Below, in pieces: positions 47,275 to 56,600 of a stretch of 64,000 nucleotides of DNA (position 1 is the first letter of the stretch; the number at the start of each line of letters is the position of its first letter). This DNA comes from DASVLX01 sp036384655 (lineage in GTDB: Bacteria; Actinomycetota; Actinomycetes; Mycobacteriales; Pseudonocardiaceae): contig DASVLX010000098.1 in the NCBI GenBank assembly GCA_036384655.1, positions 4,972 through 68,971 on the forward strand. Reading direction: 5' to 3'. Position numbers and translations under genes: made by a program. A model generated the notes under the pieces. It had not been told where the DNA came from, ran no database searches, and saw nothing but the letters and a program-made list of their open reading frames with translations.

Positions 47275-47931
47275 ATGCCGGGACGTACACGGCAGTTCGG
47301 CGGTAACCGAGGTCCGCAGAGCGGCGCTCAGGGTGAGCGCGGCGAGCGTGGTGAGCGCCGCGGACGTCGGGGTGACCGCGACAGCGGCCGCGGCGGGGCG
47401 GCCCCCGACAAGACCCCGCATCTTGAGAAGGTCGTCGCGATCAACCGCGTCGCCAAGGTGGTCAAGGGTGGCCGGCGGTTCAGCTTCACCGCGCTGGTCG
47501 TCGTTGGCGACGGTGACGGGATGGTCGGCGTCGGCTACGGAAAGGCGAAGGAGGTGCCGGCCGCCATCGCGAAGGGCGTCGAGGAGGCGAAGAAGAACTT
47601 CTTCCGCGTTCCTCGGATCGCCGGCACCATCCCGCACCCGATCCAGGGTGAGGCGGCCGCCGGTGTGGTGCTGCTCCGCCCGGCCAGCGCCGGTACCGGT
47701 GTGATCGCCGGTGGCCCGGTGCGTGCCGTGCTGGAATGCGCCGGTGTGCGCGATGTCCTGAGCAAGTCGCTGGGCAGCGACAACGCCATCAACATCGTGC
47801 ACGCGACCGTCGCCGCGCTGAAGTCGTTGCAGCGGCCCGAGGAGGTCGCCGCGCGTCGTGGCCTGCCGCTGGAGGATGTCGCTCCGGCCGGTCTGCTGCG
47901 GGCGCGGGCCGCGGCCAAGCAGGGAGCGTGA
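47275..47931 (+). CDS. rpsE: 30S ribosomal protein S5
   Basis: 218 residues. A basic, Gly/Arg-rich N-terminal tail (about 45 residues) precedes the dsRNA-binding-like domain (LEKVVAINRVAKVVKGGRRFSF) and the fidelity domain (LRPASAGTGVIAGGPVRAVLE). Confidence 0.97.
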   Translation: MPGRTRQFGGNRGPQSGAQGERGERGERRGRRGDRDSGRGGAAPDKTPHLEKVVAINRVAKVVKGGRRFSFTALVVVGDGDGMVGVGYGKAKEVPAAIAKGVEEAKKNFFRVPRIAGTIPHPIQGEAAAGVVLLRPASAGTGVIAGGPVRAVLECAGVRDVLSKSLGSDNAINIVHATVAALKSLQRPEEVAARRGLPLEDVAPAGLLRARAAAKQGA

Positions 47932-47935
47932 CACC

Positions 47936-48118
47936 ATGGCACAGCTCAAGGTGACTCAGGTCAAGAGCAAGATCGGCGCGAAGCGCAAGCAGCAGGAATC
48001 CTTGCGCACGCTCGGTCTACACAAGATCCGCCAGTCGGTGACTCGTGAGGACAGCCCCCAGTTGCGCGGTCTGATTCACTCCGTGCGGCATCTGGTGGTC
48101 GTCGAGGAGGTGGACTGA
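47936..48118 (+). CDS. rpmD: 50S ribosomal protein L30
   Basis: 60 residues (LKVTQVKSKIGAKRKQQESL; LGLHKIRQSV). ATG at 47936, four bases after rpsE; upstream in-frame sequence is rpsE out of frame. Confidence 0.96.
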   Translation: MAQLKVTQVKSKIGAKRKQQESLRTLGLHKIRQSVTREDSPQLRGLIHSVRHLVVVEEVD

Positions 48119-48120
48119 CG

Positions 48121-48561
48121 ATGGTCATCAAGATCCATGACCTGCGGCCGGCACCGGGCGCCAAGACGGAGAAGACCCGTGTTGGTCGTGGTGAGGGCTC
48201 GAAGGGTAAGACCGCCGGTCGCGGTACCAAGGGCACCAAGGCCCGCAAGGGCGTGTCGCCGCGATTCGAGGGTGGCCAGATGCCCATCCACATGCGGCTG
48301 CCGAAGTTGAAGGGATTCCGGAACCCGTTCCGGGTCGAGTACCAGGTTGTGAACGTCGGCGACCTGGCCCGGCTGTTCCCCGAGGGCGGCGCGGTGGACG
48401 TGGACGCGCTGGTGGCCGCGGGCGCGGTCCGCAAGAACGAACCGGTCAAGGTGCTGGGCGACGGCGAGCTGGCCGTCGCACTGCGGGTGACCGCCGACAA
48501 GTTCTCGGCCAGTGCGACCGAGAAGATCACCGCCGCCGGTGGTACCACCACCGTCCGGTAG
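48121..48561 (+). CDS. rplO: 50S ribosomal protein L15
   Basis: 146 residues with the Gly-rich N-terminal extension (KTRVGRGEGSKGKTAGRGTKG) that runs into 23S rRNA. Two bases after rpmD; followed by a terminator. Confidence 0.97.
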   Translation: MVIKIHDLRPAPGAKTEKTRVGRGEGSKGKTAGRGTKGTKARKGVSPRFEGGQMPIHMRLPKLKGFRNPFRVEYQVVNVGDLARLFPEGGAVDVDALVAAGAVRKNEPVKVLGDGELAVALRVTADKFSASATEKITAAGGTTTVR

Positions 48562-48571
48562 GTAGTTCCAC

Positions 48572-48618
48572 CCATCAGGGCCGGCAAGGACGAAGAACCG
48601 TCCCGCCGGCCCTGATGG
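48572..48618 (+). terminator. Long hairpin terminator after rplO
   Basis: A perfect 14-bp stem, CCATCAGGGCCGGC (48572-48585) with GCCGGCCCTGATGG (48605-48618), follows the rplO stop by 10 bases. It implies that secY has its own promoter. Confidence 0.7.
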
Positions 48619-48655
48619 CATTCACGGTCATTCGCGTAATCGTCTGCACCCCGCG

Positions 48656-48684
48656 TTGATCGGTCTGTCACTGGCCACTACAAC
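48656..48684 (+). promoter_or_regulatory. Candidate secY promoter
   Basis: TTGATC (48656-48661) and TACAAC (48679-48684) have a 17-bp spacer and lie just after the rplO terminator. This would give a secY leader of about 360 bases. Confidence 0.4.
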
Positions 48685-48753
48685 CCGGACAATTCGCACG
48701 GCCTGGCTTCCGTCGTTACTGGCGGCGAAGCCAGGAGGGTGCTCCGCAACTTC

Positions 48754-48837
48754 ATGCTGCTCGAGTTGTTCTTCGCTGCCTTAGCTCTTGGTGTCCTGTT
48801 GGACATCCTCGGCGTGTATCGCGTCAATTGGTTGTAA
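48754..48837 (+). CDS. Possible small hydrophobic peptide upstream of secY
   Basis: 27 codons from ATG (33 from GTG at 48739), reading MLLELFFAALALGVLLDIL then a short polar end. It is a single potential membrane helix. AGGAGG (48733-48738) lies too close to the GTG and 15 bases from the ATG, so initiation is uncertain. It includes TTA, a codon rare in high-GC actinobacteria. The AGG of the site is partly within the hairpin at 48702-48735. Could be a leader peptide or chance. Confidence 0.25.
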   Translation: MLLELFFAALALGVLLDILGVYRVNWL

Positions 48838-49049
48838 CTTCGCCGACCGAAAGAGCCACGCAAGCGCTTGCCCGAACTGAGGACGGACTCGCCGAGGCGG
48901 GACTCGGGCGGACTGTTACAGTCGGTCGAACGTCCCCTGCCCGAGGGCAGAGGCGCTTCGGCCTGTGTCCACAGGTAGTGTCCCCGCCGGCGGCCCGCCG
49001 GCCACGACAAGCGCCGGCAACCGCGCCGGTACCGCCCAGGAGGTTTCGC

Positions 49050-50374
<1,325 letters not shown>

Positions 50375-50375
<1 letters not shown>

Positions 50376-50929
50376 TGAGAGTCGTTCTTATCGGCCCGCC
50401 GGGAGCGGGCAAGGGCACTCAGGCGGCGGCACTCAAGCAGCGGTTGGCCGTTCCGCACATCTCGACCGGCGACCTGTTCCGGGCGAACATCAGCCAGCAC
50501 ACCGAGCTGGGCAAGAGGGTCCAGCAGTACATCGACGCTGGTCAGCTCGTGCCCGACGAGGTCACCAACGACATGGTGCGGAACCGGCTCGCCGAGCCGG
50601 ACACGGAGGCCGGTTTCCTGCTGGACGGGTTTCCGCGCAATGTCGCCCAGGCCGATGTGCTGAGCAAGATGCTCGCTGAGAACGACCAAGCCCTGGACGC
50701 CGTGCTGGAGTTCCGGGTTCCCGAGGACGTCGTGGTCGCGCGGCTGCTCGCGCGTGGCCGCAGCGACGACACCGAGGCGGTCATCCGGCACCGTCAGCAG
50801 GTCTACCGTTCGGAGACCGCACCGCTGCTGGACTACTACAAGAACATCCTGGTGACCGTGGACGCGGTCGGCGAGGTGGATGAGATCACCGAGCGGGCAT
50901 TCACGGCACTGCGGGCGAAGGGCCAATGA
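50375..50929 (+). CDS. adk: Adenylate kinase (short form)
   Basis: 184 residues. P-loop GPPGAGKGT (7-15), HISTGDLFR, LLDGFPRN and a short LID (GRSDDTEAVIRHR) without zinc Cys. Interconverts ATP+AMP and 2 ADP. GTG shares a base with the secY stop. The secY-adk-map order is standard. Confidence 0.97.
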
Positions 50930-50957
50930 CCGTGCTGGCTCACTGCGGAGGCGCTCG

Positions 50958-51773
50958 GTGCTGAGGCGTGGTCGAGGAATCCAGCTGAAGACCGTTGGTG
51001 AACTGCAGGCGATGCGGGCCGCCGGTCTGGTGGTGGCACGCACGCTGGCAGCGGTCGCCGAGCGGATCCAGCCCGGCGTCAGCACCGCCGAGCTGGACCA
51101 GCTGGCCGAGCAGACCATCCGGGACGCCAACGCGGTGCCCTCGTTCAAGGGCTACCACGGTTATCCCGCGTCGATCTGCACATCCGTGAACGACCAGGTG
51201 GTGCATGGCATCCCGGCCACCACCCAGGTGCTCGCCGACGGGGACCTGATCTCCATCGACTGCGGCGCGATCCTGGACGGCTGGCATGGTGACTCGGCCG
51301 TGACGCTGCCGGTGGGCACCATGTCCGAGGCGGACCGGCAGCTGTCCGAGGCGACCCGGCGGTCCATGTACGCGGGGATCAAGGCGCTCCGGCCGGACGC
51401 CAGGCTGTCCGACGTGTCCTCGGCGGTCGAGGCTTCGGCCCGCAAATCCAGCCGTGAGGACAGGCGGACGTACGGGATCGTGGCCGACTACGGCGGCCAC
51501 GGCATTGGCACGCAGATGCACATGGAGCCGTTCCTGCCAAACCTGGGTAAGCCCGGCAGGGGTCCCAGGCTGCGGGTCGGCATGGCCATCTGCGTCGAAC
51601 CGATGCTGACTCTCGGCTCCGCGAAGACCAAGGAACTCGACGACGCCTGGACCGTGGTCACCCTGGACGGTTCGCGCGCCGCGCACTGGGAACACTCGGT
51701 CGCGGTGACCGAGGACGGCCCGTGGATTCTGACGGCGGCCGAACAGGACGCCCGGGACGGCGTGACAGCGTAG
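50958..51773 (+). CDS. map: Methionine aminopeptidase type I
   Basis: 271 residues. The metal ligands are visible in SIDCGA (Asp), WHGDSAV (Asp), GHGIGTQMH (His), CVEPML (Glu) and WEHSVAV (Glu); the substrate His is in GYHGYPASIC. Removes N-terminal Met. GTG at 50958 has GGAG 7 bases upstream. Confidence 0.95.
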   Translation: MLRRGRGIQLKTVGELQAMRAAGLVVARTLAAVAERIQPGVSTAELDQLAEQTIRDANAVPSFKGYHGYPASICTSVNDQVVHGIPATTQVLADGDLISIDCGAILDGWHGDSAVTLPVGTMSEADRQLSEATRRSMYAGIKALRPDARLSDVSSAVEASARKSSREDRRTYGIVADYGGHGIGTQMHMEPFLPNLGKPGRGPRLRVGMAICVEPMLTLGSAKTKELDDAWTVVTLDGSRAAHWEHSVAVTEDGPWILTAAEQDARDGVTA

Positions 51774-51793
51774 CCCCGCCCTGTCCACCCGGT

Positions 51794-51822
51794 TTGGGAG
51801 CATGCCCCCAGTAGCGTAAACT
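51794..51822 (+). promoter_or_regulatory. Promoter of the infA-rpmJ-rpsM-rpoA-truA operon
   Basis: TTGGGA (51794-51799) and TAAACT (51817-51822) have a 17-bp spacer, about 130 bases before infA, in the only long gap ahead of this gene group. Confidence 0.55.
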
Positions 51823-51951
51823 CACGTAACGGTGCATTCGTCGCGCCCGTTCCGTCGTGTCCTGCTTACTTCGGTTTCGGTGTGACGGCTGCCCGTGGCC
51901 GGCGCAGCAGCGCCGGTCTCGCCCACATCGCCGTCACGAAACGTGGAGGAC

Positions 51952-52173
51952 ATGGCCAAGAAGGACGGGGCTATCGAGGTAGAGGGCCGCGTAGTTGAGC
52001 CGCTCCCCAACGCGATGTTTCGCGTCGAGCTGGAGAACGGACACCGGGTGCTTGCGCACATCAGCGGCAAGATGCGACAGCACTACATCCGCATCCTGCC
52101 CGAGGACCGGGTTGTCGTGGAGCTCTCGCCCTACGACCTGTCCCGCGGCCGCATCGTCTACCGCTACAAGTGA
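51952..52173 (+). CDS. infA: Translation initiation factor IF-1
   Basis: 73 residues, S1-like OB fold (AIEVEGRVVEPLPNAMFRVEL; ISGKMRQHYIRILPEDRV). ATG at 51952 with GGAGGA upstream. Confidence 0.98.
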   Translation: MAKKDGAIEVEGRVVEPLPNAMFRVELENGHRVLAHISGKMRQHYIRILPEDRVVVELSPYDLSRGRIVYRYK

Positions 52174-52197
52174 CGACCGACCAGGAGAACGACGGAC

Positions 52198-52311
52198 GTG
52201 AAGGTCCAGCCGAGCGTCAAGAAGATCTGTGACAAGTGCAAGGTGATTCGCCGTCACGGGCGGGTCATGGTGATCTGCGAGAACCTGCGTCACAAGCAGC
52301 GTCAGGGCTGA
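52198..52311 (+). CDS. rpmJ: 50S ribosomal protein L36
   Basis: 37 residues from GTG (KVQPSVKKICDKCKVIRRHG...). The zinc ligands Cys11, Cys14, Cys27 and His32 make it the zinc-binding form. 24 bases after infA, with CAGGAGAA upstream. Confidence 0.97.
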   Translation: MKVQPSVKKICDKCKVIRRHGRVMVICENLRHKQRQG

Positions 52312-52502
52312 CACCGCACCGCTGGTGCACACAACTTCGACGCACACAACTGCACGGCACGACTACCGATGAACTTCCCAGACCTGCCGGATCACGGGGA
52401 TCCGGCGTTCCCCCCGGATTCCAGGCCGGGGCCTGTGGTCAATTCGGCACACAGGGCGGTCGGGGAGCAAACCTGGAACACAACCGAGGAGAACACCGCC
52501 GA

Positions 52503-52883
52503 ATGGCACGACTCGCTGGCGTTGACCTCCCCCGCGAGAAGCGGATGGAGATCGCGCTGACCTACATCTACGGCATTGGCCGTACCCGCTCGAAGGAAGT
52601 CCTGACCGCCACTTCGATCAGCCCCGACCTGCGGGTCCGGGACCTGACCGATGAGGACGTGGCCAAGCTGCGGGACTTCATCGAGGAGAACTACAAGGTC
52701 GAGGGTGACCTCCGCCGTGAGGTCCAGGCCGACATCCGCCGGAAGATCGAGATCGGCTGCTACGAGGGGCTGCGCTGGCGTCGCAACCTGCCCGTCCGTG
52801 GCCAGCGGACGAAGACCAACGCCCGTACCCGCAAGGGCCCCAAGAAGACAGTCGCCGGCAAGAAGAAGGCCGGGAAGAAGTAG
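52503..52883 (+). CDS. rpsM: 30S ribosomal protein S13
   Basis: 126 residues (ARLAGVDLPREKRMEIALTYIYGIG; RRNLPVRGQRTKTNARTRKG). Head protein contacting P-site tRNA. ATG at 52503; 191 bases after rpmJ, in which only a GC-rich leader is seen. Confidence 0.98.
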   Translation: MARLAGVDLPREKRMEIALTYIYGIGRTRSKEVLTATSISPDLRVRDLTDEDVAKLRDFIEENYKVEGDLRREVQADIRRKIEIGCYEGLRWRRNLPVRGQRTKTNARTRKGPKKTVAGKKKAGKK

Positions 52884-52901
52884 TAGGAGAGCTCCCAAGA
52901 C

Positions 52902-53309
52902 ATGCCCCCCAAGTCTCGTACCGGCGCCGGGGCGAAGAAGGTCCGGCGCAAGGAAAAGAAGAACGTCGCGCACGGTCACGCGCACATCAAGAGCACGTTC
53001 AACAACACCATCGTGTCGATCACCGACCCGTTCGGCAACGTGATCAGCTGGGCCTCCGCCGGCCATGTCGGCTTCAAGGGCTCCCGGAAGTCGACGCCGT
53101 TCGCGGCGCAGATGGCCGCGGAGAACGCCGCCCGGAAGGCCGCCGAACACGGCATGAAGAAGGTCGACGTGTTCGTCAAGGGGCCGGGTTCCGGCCGCGA
53201 GACCGCGATTCGTTCGCTGCAGGCCGCCGGCCTTGAGGTCGGCAACATCCAGGACGTGACCCCGCAGCCGCACAACGGCTGCCGGCCGCCGAAGCGCCGC
53301 CGGGTTTAG
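52902..53309 (+). CDS. rpsK: 30S ribosomal protein S11
   Basis: 135 residues (AHIKSTFNNTIVSITDPFGN; TPQPHNGCRPPKRRRV). Platform protein near the mRNA exit. 18 bases after rpsM. Confidence 0.98.
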   Translation: MPPKSRTGAGAKKVRRKEKKNVAHGHAHIKSTFNNTIVSITDPFGNVISWASAGHVGFKGSRKSTPFAAQMAAENAARKAAEHGMKKVDVFVKGPGSGRETAIRSLQAAGLEVGNIQDVTPQPHNGCRPPKRRRV

Positions 53310-53329
53310 GACGGGGAGGAGAGGACTTC

Positions 53330-53935
53330 ATGGCTCGCTACACCGGCCCCGTCACCCGCAAGTCCCGCCGGCTCAAGGTTGACCTTGTCGGCGGTGACCA
53401 GGCGTTTGAGCGTCGCCCCTTCCCGCCCGGCCAGCACGGCCGCGGCCGGGTCAAGGAGAGCGAGTACCTGCTTCAGCTGCAGGAGAAGCAGAAGGCTCGG
53501 TTCACCTACGGCGTGTTGGAGCGGCAGTTCAGCCGGTACTACAAGGAGGCGGTCCGCCGCCCCGGCAAGACCGGCGAGAACCTGCTGCAGCTGCTGGAGG
53601 CCCGACTGGACAACGTGGTCTACCGCGCCGGCCTGGCCCGGACCCGTCGGCAGGCCCGTCAGTTGGTCAGTCACGGCCACTTCCTGGTCAACAACAAGCC
53701 GGTGAACATCCCCAGCTACCAGGTCAGTAAATGGGACATTATCGACGTGCGCGAGAAGTCGCTGTCGACGCTGCCCTTCGAGGTCGCCAAGGCGACCCTC
53801 GGCGAGCGGCCGATCCCGGCCTGGTTGCAGGTGGTTCCATCCAGCCTGCGAATCCTGGTGCACCAGGTGCCGGAGCGTGCGCAGATCGACACCCCGGTAC
53901 AGGAACAGCTCATCGTCGAGTTCTACTCGAAGTGA
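53330..53935 (+). CDS. rpsD: 30S ribosomal protein S4 (zinc-free type)
   Basis: 201 residues. N-terminus ARYTGPVTRKSRRLKVDLVG lacks the zinc-binding Cys cluster; the S4 RNA-binding motif is LDNVVYRAGLARTRRQARQLV. Nucleates 30S assembly. Confidence 0.97.
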   Translation: MARYTGPVTRKSRRLKVDLVGGDQAFERRPFPPGQHGRGRVKESEYLLQLQEKQKARFTYGVLERQFSRYYKEAVRRPGKTGENLLQLLEARLDNVVYRAGLARTRRQARQLVSHGHFLVNNKPVNIPSYQVSKWDIIDVREKSLSTLPFEVAKATLGERPIPAWLQVVPSSLRILVHQVPERAQIDTPVQEQLIVEFYSK

Positions 53936-54020
53936 TGCGCCGGCCGGGGCGGCCGACCAGCCGCCCCGGCCATCCAAGTCGGCGTCATATGGCGGGCGCC
54001 GCGAGGAAAGGAACAAGAAA

Positions 54021-55079
54021 GTGCTCATCTCCCAGCGACCTACGCTGATCGAGGAACCGATCGGCGAGATGCGCTCCCGGTTCGTCATCGAGCCACTGGA
54101 GCCAGGTTTCGGCTACACGCTCGGCAATTCGCTGCGGCGCACCCTGCTGTCGTCCATCCCGGGCGCGGCGGTGACCAGCATCCGGATTGACGGCGTGTTG
54201 CACGAGTTCACCACGGTGCCGGGCGTCAAGGAGGACGTCACTGACGTCATCCTGAACCTCAAGGAGCTGGTGGTCAGCTCCGAGGAGGACGAGCCGGTCA
54301 CCATGTACCTGCGCAAGCAGGGCCCGGGCGAGGTGACCGCCGGCGACATCGTGCCGCCGGCCGGTGTGACCGTGCACAACCCGGACCTGCACATCGCGAC
54401 CCTGAATGGCAAGGGCAAGCTGGAGATCGAGCTCGTCGTGGAGCGCGGTCGCGGTTACGTTCCGGCGGTGCAGAACAAGCAGGCCGGTGCCGAGATTGGC
54501 CGGATTCCGGTCGACTCGATCTACTCGCCGGTGCTCAAGGTGACCTACAAGGTTGAGGCCACCCGTGTCGAGCAGCGCACGGACTTCGACAAGTTGGTCT
54601 TGGACGTGGAGACCAAGCCGTCGATCACGCCTCGGGACGCGGTCGCGTCGTCCGGCAAGACCCTGGTCGAGCTGTTCGGCCTGGCCCGCGAGCTGAACGT
54701 GGATGCCGAGGGCATCGAGATCGGCCCGTCGCCGGCGGAGGCGGACACCATCGCCGCGTTCGCGATGCCGATCGAGGACCTGGACCTCACGGTGCGGTCG
54801 TACAACTGCCTCAAGCGCGAGGGCATCCACACCGTGGGCGAGCTGGTCTCGCGCAGCGAGGCGGACCTGCTCGACATCCGCAACTTCGGTGCCAAGTCCA
54901 TCGACGAGGTCAAGATGAAGCTGGTTGGCCTCGGCCTGGCGCTGAAGGACAGCCCGCCCGGGTTTGACCCGTCCGTGGCGGCGCAGGACTACCCAGCGGA
55001 TGGTTGGGGCGGCGATGACACGTCCCTGGACAACGGCCACGACGACGGCCAGGACTACGCAGAGACCGAGCAGCTCTGA
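54021..55079 (+). CDS. rpoA: RNA polymerase alpha subunit
   Basis: 352 residues. The N-terminal dimerization domain (GFGYTLGNSLRRTLLSSIPG) and C-terminal UP-element/activator domain (LTVRSYNCLKREGIHTVGELV; IRNFGAKSIDEVKMKL) are complete, followed by an acidic tail. GTG at 54021 after GAGGAAAGGAA. Confidence 0.98.
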   Translation: MLISQRPTLIEEPIGEMRSRFVIEPLEPGFGYTLGNSLRRTLLSSIPGAAVTSIRIDGVLHEFTTVPGVKEDVTDVILNLKELVVSSEEDEPVTMYLRKQGPGEVTAGDIVPPAGVTVHNPDLHIATLNGKGKLEIELVVERGRGYVPAVQNKQAGAEIGRIPVDSIYSPVLKVTYKVEATRVEQRTDFDKLVLDVETKPSITPRDAVASSGKTLVELFGLARELNVDAEGIEIGPSPAEADTIAAFAMPIEDLDLTVRSYNCLKREGIHTVGELVSRSEADLLDIRNFGAKSIDEVKMKLVGLGLALKDSPPGFDPSVAAQDYPADGWGGDDTSLDNGHDDGQDYAETEQL

Positions 55080-55139
55080 GTCACTGTCCGTCCGTTGTGG
55101 ACGGCGTGGAACAGGGCGCAGCGTTACGAGGAGCAACCG

Positions 55140-55679
55140 ATGCCGACCCCGACCAAGGGTGCCCGCCTAGGCGGGTCCCCGGCGCACGAGCAGGCGATTC
55201 TGGCCAACCTGGCCACCTCGCTGTTCGAGCACGGCCGGATCACCACCACCGAGGCGAAGGCGCGACGGCTGCGGCCGTTCGCCGAGCGGCTGATCACCAA
55301 GGCCAAGCACGCCGACCTGCACAACCGCCGTCAGGTGCTGCGGGTCATCCGTGACAAGGACGTGGTGCACAAGCTGTTCGCCGAGATCGCCCCGTTCTTC
55401 GCCGACCGCGAGGGTGGCTACACCCGGATCACCAAGACCCTGCCACGCAAGGGCGACAACGCCGACATGGCGGTGATCGCTCTGGTGGCCGAGAAGACGG
55501 CGACCGCGGAAGCCGAGGCCGCACGCCGAAGCCGCCCGGCGGCTGAGGCCGTGCCAGCACCGGTGGAGGAGGCCCCGGAGGTTGAGGCCACCGAGGCCGA
55601 GGCCACCACGGAGGCCGAGGCCACCGAGGCCACCGAGGCTGACGAACCGGCCGAGCCCACCGCGAAGGACGAGTCCTGA
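55140..55679 (+). CDS. rplQ: 50S ribosomal protein L17 with acidic tail
   Basis: 179 residues. Core L17 (KGARLGGSPAHEQAILANLA; ITTTEAKARRLRPFAERLI) followed by a ~60-residue tail rich in Ala/Glu/Thr, longer than usual. Its TGA overlaps the apparent CTG start of truA. Confidence 0.96.
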   Translation: MPTPTKGARLGGSPAHEQAILANLATSLFEHGRITTTEAKARRLRPFAERLITKAKHADLHNRRQVLRVIRDKDVVHKLFAEIAPFFADREGGYTRITKTLPRKGDNADMAVIALVAEKTATAEAEAARRSRPAAEAVPAPVEEAPEVEATEAEATTEAEATEATEADEPAEPTAKDES

Positions 55680-56548
55680 CAACAGCACCATCGGATGAGC
55701 CCGCCGCTCCCATCCGGGATGGCGGGCTCATCCGCGTCAGGCTCGACTTCGGCTATGACGGCACCGACTTCTCCGGTTGGGCCAAGCAACCCGGCCGGCG
55801 CACCGTGCAGGGCGAGCTGGAGAGGGTGCTGGCCCTGCATTCCCCCGGCCGCCGGCCGCCGGACACATTGGTCGTCGCCGGGCGAACGGATGCTGGCGTA
55901 CACGCCCGTGACCAGGTGGCGCATATCGATGTGGCGCCCGGGCCAAGTGGCGAACTCGCGGACCTGGACCGGATGGTGTACCGGTGGAACCGGATGCTGC
56001 CTCCGGACGTGCGGGTTTTCTCCGCGCGTGTCGTGCCGGCCGCGTTCGATGCGCGGTTCTCCGCGCTGCGGCGGCACTACCTGTACCGCATCGCGGACGA
56101 TCTGCCGCGCACGCATCCGTTGCTGCGCCGGGACACCCTGATCTGGTTCCGCGGTCTGGACATCGACGCGATGAACGCGGCATCCGCGAAACTGCTCGGC
56201 GAGCACGACTTCGTCGCGTTCTGCAAGCGGCGCGAGGGCGCCACGAGCATCCGGGATCTTCAGCGGCTGGAATGGATCCGCGGCGGCGACGGCGTTCTCT
56301 CCGGCTACGTCACGGCGGACGCATTCTGCCACTCTATGGTACGCAGCCTGGTCGGCGCGTTGATCGCGGTCGGCGAGGGCCGGCGCCCGGTGGACTGGCC
56401 GGAATCCCTGCTTTCCGCCACGGAACGACCGAGTTCGGTGGCCGTGGCGTCGGCGCATGCGTTGACACTGCTGGGCGTGGACTACCCGCCGGACGACCAA
56501 CTCGCCGCCCGCGCCGAGCGCACCCGCAACCTGCGGGTCGCGCAGTAG
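55676..56548 (+). CDS. truA: tRNA pseudouridine synthase A, apparent CTG start
   Basis: About 290 residues. TruA begins with a conserved RVRLDFGYDGTDFSGWAKQ block and carries the catalytic Asp in GRTDAGVHARDQVAH (Asp72 here). It modifies U38-40 of tRNA anticodon arms. The conserved block is in frame, but no ATG, GTG or TTG occurs between the upstream in-frame stop (55640) and GTG at 55805, which would delete that block. CTG at 55676 forms a CTGA overlap with the rplQ stop and has GAAGGA 6 bases upstream, so it is the best start. Confidence 0.88.
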   Translation: MTTAPSDEPAAPIRDGGLIRVRLDFGYDGTDFSGWAKQPGRRTVQGELERVLALHSPGRRPPDTLVVAGRTDAGVHARDQVAHIDVAPGPSGELADLDRMVYRWNRMLPPDVRVFSARVVPAAFDARFSALRRHYLYRIADDLPRTHPLLRRDTLIWFRGLDIDAMNAASAKLLGEHDFVAFCKRREGATSIRDLQRLEWIRGGDGVLSGYVTADAFCHSMVRSLVGALIAVGEGRRPVDWPESLLSATERPSSVAVASAHALTLLGVDYPPDDQLAARAERTRNLRVAQ

Positions 56549-56552
56549 TCGC

Positions 56553-56598
56553 GTCAACCACGGCTTGACGGTGCAGCTGGCGTCAACGTAGCCTTGAC
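56553..56598 (+). promoter_or_regulatory. Tandem palindromic operators over a leaderless promoter
   Basis: Two copies of GTCAA-N7-TTGAC lie at 56553-56569 and 56582-56598, 29 bp centre to centre. The first supplies a -35 (TTGACG, 56565-56570); TAGCCT (56589-56594) is a possible -10 after 18 bp, which would start the transcript at or next to the ATG (56601). No ribosome-binding site is present. Confidence 0.6.
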
Positions 56599-56600
56599 GC

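Larger units (their letters stand above)
48562..49049 (+). other. rplO-secY spacer (488 bases)
   Basis: The spacer holds, in order, the rplO terminator, a candidate promoter, a 9-bp hairpin CCTGGCTTC (48702-48710) with GAAGCCAGG (48727-48735), a 27-codon hydrophobic reading frame and about 210 bases in which nothing further was recognised, ending in the AGGAGG of secY. Confidence 0.6.

Noticed and set aside
48828..49049. Extended N-terminus of SecY
   Set aside because: The extra 74 residues show no SecY similarity; GTG 49050 has AGGAGG and the family-typical start.
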